From NCBI GenBank assembly GCA_963402885.1, contig OY727096.1, positions 2,604,001 through 2,668,000 of the forward strand: a DNA stretch of 64,000 nt. Direction: 5' to 3'. Origin of the DNA: Antedon bifida. Taxonomy: Eukaryota > Echinodermata > Crinoidea > Comatulida > Antedonidae. The first letter of the stretch is position 1; every line of letters begins with the position of its first letter. Of the stretch, positions 43,401 through 55,400 are shown piece after piece. Under the pieces are notes generated by a model. The model saw only the letters and a program-made list of their open reading frames with translations. It made no database searches and was not told the DNA's origin. A program made the position numbers and the translations under genes.

Positions 43401-46400
43401 GCTCCAGAGTCTGTACCATCAGTACCACCAGATACAACTGTTCCGCTGATTCCTCCAGTTGTTTGTGATCCTCCTGTAGCACCGGATGATCCAGAATCTG
43501 TACCATCAGTACCACCAGATACAACTGTTCCACTCATGCCTCCACTGGTGTGTGATCCTCCAGTTGTTGAACCAGAATCGATTCCACCTTGTCCTCCCAT
43601 GGAGCCTGAATCTGTAACTCCTCCTTGGCTGCACAATTCTGGGCAAACAAATCGGATCATGTAATTTGCACAAGTCTTTCCTTCACTATTAGTACACCTT
43701 AAACCAAATTCTACATCACACTGGACTGACTGATCGTAAACACCATTGTTTGTTTGACACTGGACTCCCTTAGGGTTTTTGCAACTTAATGTTGGATATC
43801 GTGCAAAGATGTCGTCAATAGACTCAATTTCATATTGAGCAGATGGATCAACATTGCCACCATTTTCATCGTCGAACCACTGTGTCCAACAGAAACCTGT
43901 TAAATAAGAAATGTTTAAAATATAAGCATGATGTAAAAGAATGTTGTAATTTTCTAATAAAAATTTAAATTGTATAAATTTTACATTTTCATACAATACT
44001 GTATAATGTAGTTTCATTTAAATTGGTTTTGTAATAGTGTTTTGATTATGGTAATAAATCTTAAAGTACCTGTAACACTGGGTATCTTTACTCCTGTACC
44101 ACCAGACACAACTGTTCCACTGGTTTGTGATCCTCCAGTAGCACCTGATGCTCCAGAGTCTGTACCATCAGTACCACCAGATACAACTGTTCCACTCATG
44201 CCTCCACTGGTTTGTGATCCTCCTGTAGCACCGGATGATCCAGAATCTGTACCATCAGTACCACCAGATACAACTGTTCCACTCATGCCTCCACTGGTTT
44301 CTGATCCTCCTGTAGCACCTGATGCTCCAGAGTCTGTACCATCAGTACCACCAGATACAACTGTTCCACTCATGCCTCCACTGGTGTGTGATCCTCCAGT
44401 AGCACCTGATGCTCCAGAGTCTGTACCATCAGTACCACCAGATACAACTGTACCACTCATTCCTCCACTGGTTTGTGATCCTTCAGTAGCACCTGATGCT
44501 CCAGAGTCTGTGCCATCAGTACCACCAGATACAACTGTTCCACTCATTCCTCCACTGGTTTGTGATCCTCCAGTAGCACCGGATGCTCCAGAGTCTGTAC
44601 CATCACTACCACCAGAAATAACTGTTCCACTCATTCCTCCACTGGTGTGTGATCCTCCAGTTGTTGAACCAGAATCTATGCCACCTTCTCCTGCAGTAGT
44701 AGAGCCTGAATCTGTAGCTCCCTGTTGACTACATAATTCTGGGCAGATGAGTCGAATTCTGTAATTGATACATGTTTTTTCTTTGGTGTTAGTACACCTT
44801 AAGCCAAAGACTGTATCACATTGAACATTGTGATCATACTTTCCACTGGGAGCATGACATTGGATTCCTTTAGGGTTCTTGCAACTCAAAGTTGGATATC
44901 TTGCATAGATGTCATCAATCGATTCAATCTCATATTTGTTAAAAGGAGAAACATTACCACCATTTTCATCATCAAACCATTGTGTCCAACAGTAGTCTAA
45001 AAATGCAGAAAGTTACATTAAATTGATTTAACAATTTTAGCATTCCTGTAAAGATAATTTGACAGTTTTAAATAAAATTATTCCAAAATTTCGAAACAAC
45101 TAATATCTAAATTCAATATATTTTTGAATAATCAAATATTAATTTACCTGATATACTGGGGAGTGATCCTACTGAAGCACCATTTGTTCCAGTAGTTACT
45201 TCGGTTACTGTTTTACTATTTTCTTCACTTATACCAGTACCAGATGTTCCCGAGTCTGTGCCAGAACCTGTGCCAGAATCTGTGCCACTGGTGCTGTCAG
45301 ATCCTGTTCCACTCGCTCCGCCACCTGGTTGCGATCCATCAGCATCTGTTATCAATTCTGGTACTCCTTCCTGACTACATAACTCAGCACAAACAAGGCG
45401 AATCTTATAGTTTAAACATGTTTCGCCTTGGTTGTTCACACACTTCAAACCAAATCTGGCGTCACATTGCACGTTTTGAGAGGTTTGGTCGTAAGAAATA
45501 CCATCAATTGTTTGACATTGAATCCCTGTAGGATATCTACAGCTCTTTGTTGGATACATTGCGAAAATGTCTGTGATAAATTCACTTTCAAATTGGGCTG
45601 ATGGAGATACCTCACCACCATTCTCGTCATCAAACCATTGTGTCCAGCAATAACCTACCAAAAGTAATAAGTTAAGAATTATTATTACATTAAAGATGTA
45701 TTGTCCCCCCGAAAAAATAATTCTTAACCAAATTTTTGTTGAATATGCCATTTTAATGTAACATAATAGTTATCCACTTTGACCAAAAATTGGATAAAAA
45801 AAAATGGATTTACCTGAAAAAACTGTAATTTAAATCAAAAAAATGGCCAATGGGTTTTTGGTTGAATTTAACCATTTATTTTGTCAATTTATAGTGGAAA
45901 AAATTATTTTTCTTTCATTTTTTTTCTATGGAAGTTATTACCTTTATTAAAACTACAAAATAACATATTTAAAGTCTGATTTAATTAATCTTCATTTTTC
46001 ATGTTTTTGTGGGCCATCTTTAATGGTTGCATTGTTTTACAGTTGTAACAATTGTAATTCATTGTATAGATGTAAACAAAATTTATACATTTTGGAGTGA
46101 ATAATTAAAATAAAATTATATTACAAAATTATGCAATACAATATATATTAATAAAATAACAATCATCTACCTTCAGCATCAAGATATAGACCACTTGGTT
46201 GAGCCGCACCAGTTGAAATTTCAGCACCCATGCCGCCACTAGCTGGTGTTGCACCTGCAGCAGCACCACCAGTTCCAGAATCTGGAGCATCAGTATCAAC
46301 TTCACCAGATGGCTCTTCATCTTCACCAGAATCTTTTGGTTCAGTATCTTTACCATCTTGTCCTGATACAATTTCAGCACCCATGCCGCCACTAGCTGGT

Positions 46401-49400
46401 GTTTCACCTGCAGCACCATCGGTTCCTGAATCTGGAGCATCAGTATCAACTTCACCAGATGGCTCTTCATCTTCACCAGAATCTTTTGGTTCAGTATCTT
46501 TACCATCTTGTCCTGATACAATTTCAGCACCCATGCCGCCACTAGCTGGTGTTGCACCTGCAGCAGCACCACCAGTTCCAGAATCTGGAGCATCAGTATC
46601 AACTTCACCAGATGGCTCTTCATCTTCACCAGAATCTTTTGGTTCAGTATCTTTACCATCTTGTCCTGATACAATTTCAGCACCCATGCCGCCACTAGCT
46701 GGTGTTGCACCTGCAGCAGCACCACCAGTTCCAGAATCTGGAGCATCAGTATCAACTTCACCAGATGGCTCTTCATCTTCACCAGAATCTTTTGGTTCAG
46801 TATCTTTACCATCTTGTCCTGATACAATTTCAGCACCCATGCCGCCACTAGTTGGTGTTTCACCTGCAGCACCATCGGTTCCTGAATCTGGAGCATCAGT
46901 ATCAACTTCACCAGATGGCTCTTCATCTTCACCAGAATCTTTTGGTTCAGTATCTTTACCATCTTGTCCTGATACAATTTCAGCACCCATGCCACCACTA
47001 GCTGGTGTTTCACCTGCAGCACCATCGGTTCCTGAATCTGGAGCATCAGTATCAACTTCACCAGATGGCTCTTCATCTTCACCAGAATCTTTTGGTTCAG
47101 TATCTTTACCATCTTGTCCTGATACAATTTCAGCACCTGTGCCGCCACTAGCTGGTGTTTCACCTGCAGCACCATCGGTTCCTGAATCTGGAGCATCAGT
47201 ATCAACTTCACCAGATGGCTCTTCATCTTCACCAGAATCTTTTGGTTCAGTATCTTTACCATCTTGTCCTGATACAATTTCAGCACCCATGCCGCCACTA
47301 GCTGGTGTTTCACCTGCAGCACCATTGGTTCCTGAATCTGGAGCATCAGTATCAACTTCACCAGATGGCTCTTCATCTTCACCAGAATCTTTTGGTTCAG
47401 TATCTTTACCATCTTGTCCTGATACAATTTCAGCACCCATGCCGCCACTAGCTGGTGTTTCACCTGCAGCACCATCGGTTCCTGAATCTGGAGCATCAGT
47501 ATCAACTTCACCAGATGGCTCTTCATCTTCACCAGAATCTTTTGGTTCAGTATCTTTACCATCTTGTCCCGATACAATTTCAGCACCCATGCCGCCACTA
47601 GCTGGTGTTTCACCTGCAGCACCATCAGTTCCAGAATCTGGAGCATCAGTATCAACTTCACCAGATGGCTCTTCATCTTCACCAGAATCTTTTGGCTCAG
47701 TATCTTTACCATCTTGCCCTGAAACAATCTCAGCACCCATGCCACCACTAGCTGGTGTTTCACCAGCAGCAGTGCCACTGGTTCCTGTGCCCATGCCTCC
47801 ACTAGCTGGTGTTTCACCTGCAGCAGTGCCACTGGTTCCTGTGCCCATGCCTCCACTTGTTTCTGAATCTCCTTCACCAACATTTCCTGCACCACCCATA
47901 CTTCCAGTTTGTGTTCCAACTGATACAGTGCCACCAGTAGCAGTGCCACCTCCACCAGTTTGAGAGCCACCAGAAACGTGTGATCCTGTACTTCCACCAG
48001 ATACATATGTGCCACCTGTAGAGCTAGAACCTCCAATCAATCCATACTCGCGAATTATATATTGACTGCACAAATCTGAGCAAATAAATCTGATTTTATA
48101 GTTGTAACATGTGTTTCCTGGACTGTTTGTACATCTTAAACCATAGCTTGGATCACACTGTACATTCTGTGAAGTTTGATCATATCCAACTCCATCAGTG
48201 GTCTGGCATTGGATTGCCGTTGGATTTCTACAGCTCAAAGATGGATACCGAGCATAAATGTCATCGATTGATTCAACCTCATAGTTTGCAGATGGGGAGA
48301 CATTTCCACCATTTTCATCATCAAACCACTGAGTCCAGCAATATGCTAAATGAAGTACATACATTATTGAAATTTAAATTTAAAATCTATATATCATATT
48401 ACTTTTTAATTCGCGCTGATTACTAGCTGCATTATGGGAGTATGTTTCCATACATGTTTGATCCCAAAAAATGACTGGGGTAATAATGTTCAGCGCTTAG
48501 AGGTTTCACAACATTAGGCTCTATATAAATCCAGGATATTATTATTATTAATTCACTTGCAGCAGCTGTGTTGATACAGCTATTACAGCTATAAAATAAT
48601 GATGAATAAATTGATGTAAGAGTTCTATAATTTGCTGAAAACTTACAATTTCCTAGGTATGTCCAAGTGATTTTGTATCCCTCGGTAATGGTCCAAAAGA
48701 ATTGGTAATAACGATAACTGTATGTAATACCTACAAAAACAATGTTATTTTTTTAACAATAACTGTATGTATTTAGAAAACCAATATATTTCTAAACGAT
48801 AAGTCTATCTTAAATACACTTCTTTGTTGTCTGACATAGCAACATTTACAAGTGAACCTGGGAAATTGAACACAGATCTCAAACAATACCATTACCTTAT
48901 GTCCAAAAAAAAAGGATAATTTTGTTGTAGTTTTTTTTTAGTGTTGTAACTATACATATACAGTTTTCAAACATTAGGGAGTTTTCGCAACCTTACGAAT
49001 ACGATAACGAAAACGGATACGTCACACATTTGTGAAACTTTTGAGCTGATCCCCATTTCATATTCGTAAGACGTATTCGTGTTGACGAATATCACCAGTC
49101 ATATTCGTAACTACAAAACGATAGTTTTTGATCTATTTTGCACATTTTGCATTTAAATCAGGAATGATTCATGATTATAATATAATTATACTTTTATTGA
49201 AAGTAATTTACTAAAGTAATTTACTAAAATGCCAGGTCAATTTTGATAAATAGCAGTTTTTAAAGTCCTCAATCGCTTTGATGTTACGCTAGGCCTAGGC
49301 AGCCAAGCACCAAGCAACACGTACCTGCGCTTCGCTCAAATTTACCGCAGTCATATTTTGGACGGCGCCCTCAATATTTCGTTGCCATGCAAAACAGATT

Positions 49401-52400
49401 TTTACTGGCTTACGAAAAACCAATACGTGTGCGTGACGTACCCGTTTTCGTTATCGTATTCATAAGATTGCGAAAACTCCCTAATAACTGTAACTGTATC
49501 TACTATCGTTGTTACTTCTTCGTTTAGTGTTGTCACTATATTGAAGATGACCTTACCATAGGTTGCAATTTGATAGCCAGTACCACAACTTGGACATTCA
49601 TCATCTGGTTCGATACAAACACCGTTGTACATAATTGCATTCTTTGGACAGCATCCTTCAATACAGGTTCCACCACATACATCGACACAAGGACTGTACT
49701 GCAAGCATTCAGGACCGCTGCTAGCACCACCGTTAGCACACTGCATTGCTGCAATTTAAAACATTAAAAGAATTATTTACACAATTTAATAGACATAAGC
49801 TTAATTATGTTTGTACAGTATTTAGTACAGTCTTGTCTACACTATCAAACTTTATGTGACAAAAAAATGCGATGTGCCCATATTTGGACATGATGATGTC
49901 ATACCACTACCATATTTGACTATATCACTACCATATTTGGTAGTTTGATAGTGTAGACAGAACTTTAACGATAACAAAGATGGGTTGCAAATGTCGGCAA
50001 AGTTACTGTTACAGATGAGAAATTAGGGGTCATTCAATTTGCAATGACCTAGGGACCAATTACCAGTACCAGTTGTGTCTTGGTCACGGACACCTTCTAC
50101 CCTAGATATAACAATACACTACATTACATAGCTAGTTTAACATTGCTACGTCGCTAATGACATATATGTGTCAACTGATTATTTTGACAGTTCTTTTTAA
50201 TAGAGTAGAGCTCTGTATATACTATCAAACTATGTGATGTCATATTTCAATGACATCATATCACTACCATATTTGGGCACACTTACGACAAAGATTATCG
50301 GTCCTCCATGAAACATGTACTCCGTGTTCATTACACTCCTGGGCATACGCCGCAATAGCGGTACACATACATTCACAGTCAGCACCAAAATCACAGGCAC
50401 AGGTATCAGATACACACTTATCATAGAACGGTTTTGGTGATACAAGACCGTGACACGCTCTGAACTTTGACCCTGTGATGACACTGCACTTCTTCTGTGC
50501 CCACAGCTCCAGATGAGGAGAAGATGCACAAGGCTCCACTACGATTGGGCTGGTATCTGGGCATGTTCTATGCACCTTTAAAAAAAGTTGATAATGACTT
50601 TAAATGAAAATTATATTGGATTTTGCACAAAAAAAATCCCCAATTCAGCTTGGCTGCAAAGGCTCCATGGTTTTACAGTACATGGTGTATCTCCAACTTT
50701 GTAACAAAATAATATTGATTTTTATCATGCAAATCTTAAAAACAGAGATATATATTGTTGAGTATTTGAAACCGATTTTCTTTTGAGCACAAGTTTTATT
50801 TTACAGACACAAGACAAGATAGAGTAATACCTTCCAACTATTTCCAAAGTCCACCACTGACATTACTTCATTGCTGTCTCTTGATTGAAAATCATTGGTT
50901 TTATTGCCGTCAAAATTACCACATAGACCATTAACCTACACAAAATAACATTTAAAACATTTAAATTATTTTGCTATTAATCACAGATAATAACATCTCC
51001 ACGTAGTGGACCCAGGTACATTGGATTGGTAGCCAAGCATCACTACCAATCCAAGGTTTCTGGGTTCAAGTCCTGCGATGTCAGGATTTTTTCTAATTAC
51101 AAATTACAACTCCACTCCCAAAAGACTTGTAATAAGACTTTGTTTATGTAGAGCATCTTGTGTATATGTTTGTCCTGTGAACGGAATTGCCACCTTTAAA
51201 GGCCAGGTGCGGGAAAAAAATTTATATTTATCATACATTCCAACAATTATCGATCTATAGTTTCCCCTATGTTTCATATTTTTTGGGATTTTATTTGTGT
51301 TACAAGAGCTTGTTGAAAATAAGCACTTTCTTATCAGTGGGGGGATAGTTCAAATTACATAGTAAAATCTCTATTCTTTTGTACACACATTTTGTAAAAA
51401 GAGAGGCATTTTAAAAAGCTATGAAAAATAAACGGTGTGGTAAAAAATTTTATCAGATGACTAAATATAGGTAATATAACTTGAATATTACATTTCTGGT
51501 ATTTTTATCCAACTTCAAATTTTTATTTTCATGCTATAGCAAAAATTATCCACCGTATATCCACCATATTTTTTCACCTTCTAGGGAGTCACCAGACACG
51601 TTATTACATTAGGTTAACTACCTAACTACTGAAAAAAAGTCTTTCTGGTTTTTATGGAAGAATTTTGCCAAATTTTGTATTTGACCATATTAAGGGAAAT
51701 TCATGTTTTTTCGTCTTGATTTCTGTTACAAATATTTGATTTATGTACAATTAACCAAATATTATATTTAAAATTCATGCCTGTACCTGAGCTTTAAGAA
51801 GGATAGTGAATGAATTTATCTAAATATAAGAAAGATAGAGAAAGAGAATAATGCCTAAATCATAGTAAACAGGCATACATAATTGTTGCCGAATTTACCT
51901 TATTTCTTAAGAAAGGTTGAACTTTGACTTGCAACCATGTTCCTCTGTTCCACAAGATTGTATAGCCAAGACAAGAATCAACAATGATGTATTGACCACG
52001 CTCTCTTAAACTGAGACCTGCACCCCGTGGGGCAACTACTGGAGCACCTTGTACAAGTTTTAAAGTGTCCCATTGGCCCACAACTGGTAAAAACAAAAAT
52101 ATTATAATAATAATTAAGTTGCCTGTATTCCTTTGTGGATACTAATAACTGTAATAGTAATTGTAACCACTTTTTGTGCAATAATGTATGTGTTTTGTAT
52201 ATTTTATTTTTTTTGTTTACTATATATTCTATATATATACAGGCCTGTATATATATTTTTTTTTTATCGTACTAATATTTGCCAATCTTTAAGAAGAATT
52301 TCTATTGTTATTTTATCATGATAATGGACATAAGAAAGTTTTTTTTCAGTATACTCATTACCGTTGGTTTATCATTGGCGGTAAATCTATGTTATTCTCT

Positions 52401-55400
52401 ATTGAAACTACCAACACCATTAATATAGTAAAAATATTATTTATTTGACAAGTTTATAGAAAGTACATAATTTGCCAGTAGAAAGTAACAGCCATGGCCA
52501 GAGTAATTACTCTTATTCCACCATTTTCAACTTTTTTTAAAATCATTATCTGTCCTAAATATGATAACATCAAAATGACAAAAAAGTAATACCTTGATCA
52601 AACTGTTTGATTATAACAGCTTTGATACATGTTAGTCCTGATGTACTGCAAACTTCATTGCGAATTCCAATGTTGAATCTCATATTATTTGCAACATCGT
52701 TCACGCTTACCAAATCATATTGGCAGTTACCGGAGAAGTCAAACATTTGACCATCAAAAGAGGTGAAATGGGATTCACCCCATGCCATACATGAGCCTAC
52801 AAGAAGTTGAAATTAGAATGGTTCTATCACAGATAATATACATAATAATAATAATAATATATTACTTAAGAGCAAATTTCAGCAAATTGCGGCTCAGTCT
52901 TGAGTCTTTACTCAATAGTATAGAAAGTTGGCACATACTTCGGGACTGATTTTATTTTTATTTTTTTTTTAACATATTTATTGAGGGTGGTCCATCCAGC
53001 AACTGCTGATCATTAGGGACCCTCAGAGGTTCACAAGACAAACATATACACAAGATGCTCTACATAAACAAAGACTTATTACAAGTCTTTGGGAGTGGAG
53101 TTGTAATTTTACCACCTAATTTAATCCAGCCAGTTTACTAATAGAGTTGAGTTAAATAATTAGTTAATGAATTAATTATATACAATTAAAATGACTTTAG
53201 GTACAACCAGTTGCTCCGAATCGAAATGCTTTTAGAATGTGGTACACACTGTCTTTGGGTGTCAATGTTGAAACATACCAATAATACAAGCATGCTTTTT
53301 AAATTAAATTTAAACAGGAAATATAAATGTAAGATTATCATACCTTGACATTTGTCAGTATTGCATGTCCATTCTCCACCAGAACAAGAACTGTAAAAAA
53401 AAATATAAAATTACTGTAATGGCAAAATATTGGAATTAAACATCGACTAAACAACAGAATTATGCATAATAATTATTTATTTGTTTTATTCACAATCCGA
53501 AGAAGGATATACAGTAATACTATAAATACATAGTAGAAGTGTGGGGGGCACGATTGGGGGGCCATCCATCCGTCAATAAAAAAAACATTTGAAGACTTGA
53601 CTTAAAAAGGGAGAACAAAACGGTAGAAAGGTCTGCACCATAATTGTTTTTAGAAATGAAAAAAACAAAAACAAATTTTCCCATCAAATTATCAATTAAA
53701 TTCTACATACCAACTCTTGCAACCAATGTTCGCCTCAGATCCAGAGGCGTACGCCACTCCACCATGATAGCATGAACAATCAGACGGCAAAACACATTTG
53801 CGAGACACTTCGTCCAAGACATATCCAGATGAACATTGACATCCTGGGAAGCATGTAGTGTCAGAACAGACTGCCTCACTCTTTAAAGTTGCACATGTCT
53901 TTTGGCATTCATTTGGTAGCTTGCAATCAGTTAGTTCAGCATTTTCGCCACAATAACAACCAGTTGATATACAGTTCCATGACCCCTTTTCACATGAACT
54001 ATGAACAAAATCATTTTATTAACTAATTAACTTAAGGCCAATTCAGACAGCATAAGACAATTCCCGAAAAGACTTTTCGGTGCTGATTGAGGTGAATCCC
54101 GTCTTGAGACAAAGTTGCATGGTTTTAGGTCACCGGGGAACATGAAACATGTTCAATTTTCGCCCGACAATACAACTCATTGGGTCTCGTCTTACGACGC
54201 TGTCTGAGTGAAGAATGTAATTTTATGTATGTATGTATTTATAAATTTTCATGTGAAAAAACTAAAATTTAAATTAAGTAACGTATCTATATTTTGTAAT
54301 TATAGTTATGTTTTAAATCATATTTGAAATGTAAAAGATAAAGTAATGCTTACCATTTACTGCATTCGAGGCTTAGTATGTCTGTAGAACCGAACGATCT
54401 TCCAAACGCCTGACATTCGCAGCTGTCTTCAGGAATACAGTAGCCGTTTGTATCGAAGACCATCCCCGGAGGACATGAGCAACCTGATACACACGTGTCA
54501 TGACATTTGACCTCAGATAGTTGGGCTCCACAAGATGATTTGCACGTGTTGTGGCATTCACTGTATTGAGTGCCAACAGGACAAATGAGAGCTATGAAGT
54601 ATTATTTAAGTCATAATTATTAACCATAAAAAATGTATAATCAAATGTATTGAGGTTATTTCTTAATTAATAAAGCTCTGTCTACACTATCAAACTAGTT
54701 TGACAAAAAAAGTGTAATGTGCCCAAATATGGCAGTGATATGAAATCATTGTGTCCATCACATTTTTTTGTCACATAAAGTTTGATAGTGTAGACAGAGC
54801 TTTAGGTACAGTACTATGGATAGATGCACTATATTGCTATTGTTCCACCATATTTTGTTTAAAGCCGTAATGTCAAGTATTCTTGGGTCACTTAAAAAAA
54901 TTAATATAAATTAGTATTTTGGTAATTAGCGAAGTCTTAAGTTTGGTTCCCAATTGGATACAAGGACGTAAGCAAAAGGAAATTAATCTGACCAATCACA
55001 AGCAATTGATTATCCAAACTGTCGCTTGTCATTGGCCAACTAGTTTACATCCTTGCATTATGTCCTAGTGCGAACCAAGCTTTAAGAAATAGCCATATGC
55101 TAAGTTGAGTGCTTATATACAAATTACAATAATTTAATAATAATAATAAATGAGTAGTATCTGAAAATAATAATTTATAAGATTAAAAAAATTTAAATGT
55201 GTACTCACAGCATCCTTGAGTTGTTGGTCGCCAGGAAACGGTCACCATATTTGCACTACAATCAGCTGCGTATTGCGAATAAATATTACAATGACAGTTG
55301 GCGCCCTCAACGCAGCTACATACGTCGGACTGACAAGCTGCATAGTAGGGGTCAGGGTTCACCTTACTGTGACAGGCTATTTAAAAAAAAAAGTTATCAT

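Noticed and set aside
42917-44017. Reading the units as separate intronless genes that start with M-K-L-H-Y-T-V-L-Y-E-N
   Set aside because: The ATG lies in an intron with standard GT-AG ends; the spliced model closes in phase over 37 exons and ends in a CTCK. Kept only as an intron-retention question.
31239-44728. Series of plus-strand frames of 177-355 codons (P-P-V-A-P-D-A-P-E-S-V-P type)
   Set aside because: Antisense of the 87-bp repeats in gene B; same argument as above.
30292-44996. CRISPR-like array because of the regular repeats
   Set aside because: Repeats are coding, 87 bp, without unique spacers, in a eukaryotic gene.
46230-47963. 577-codon plus-strand open frame opposite gene B exon 18
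   Set aside because: It is the antisense of the 150-bp coding repeat; a repeat whose length is a multiple of three keeps all frames open. No start context, splice sites or domain.
46129-48036. 635-codon minus-strand frame overlapping exon 18 in another phase
   Set aside because: Shadow of the same repeat; the real frame has the WxxW domain and fits both splice junctions.
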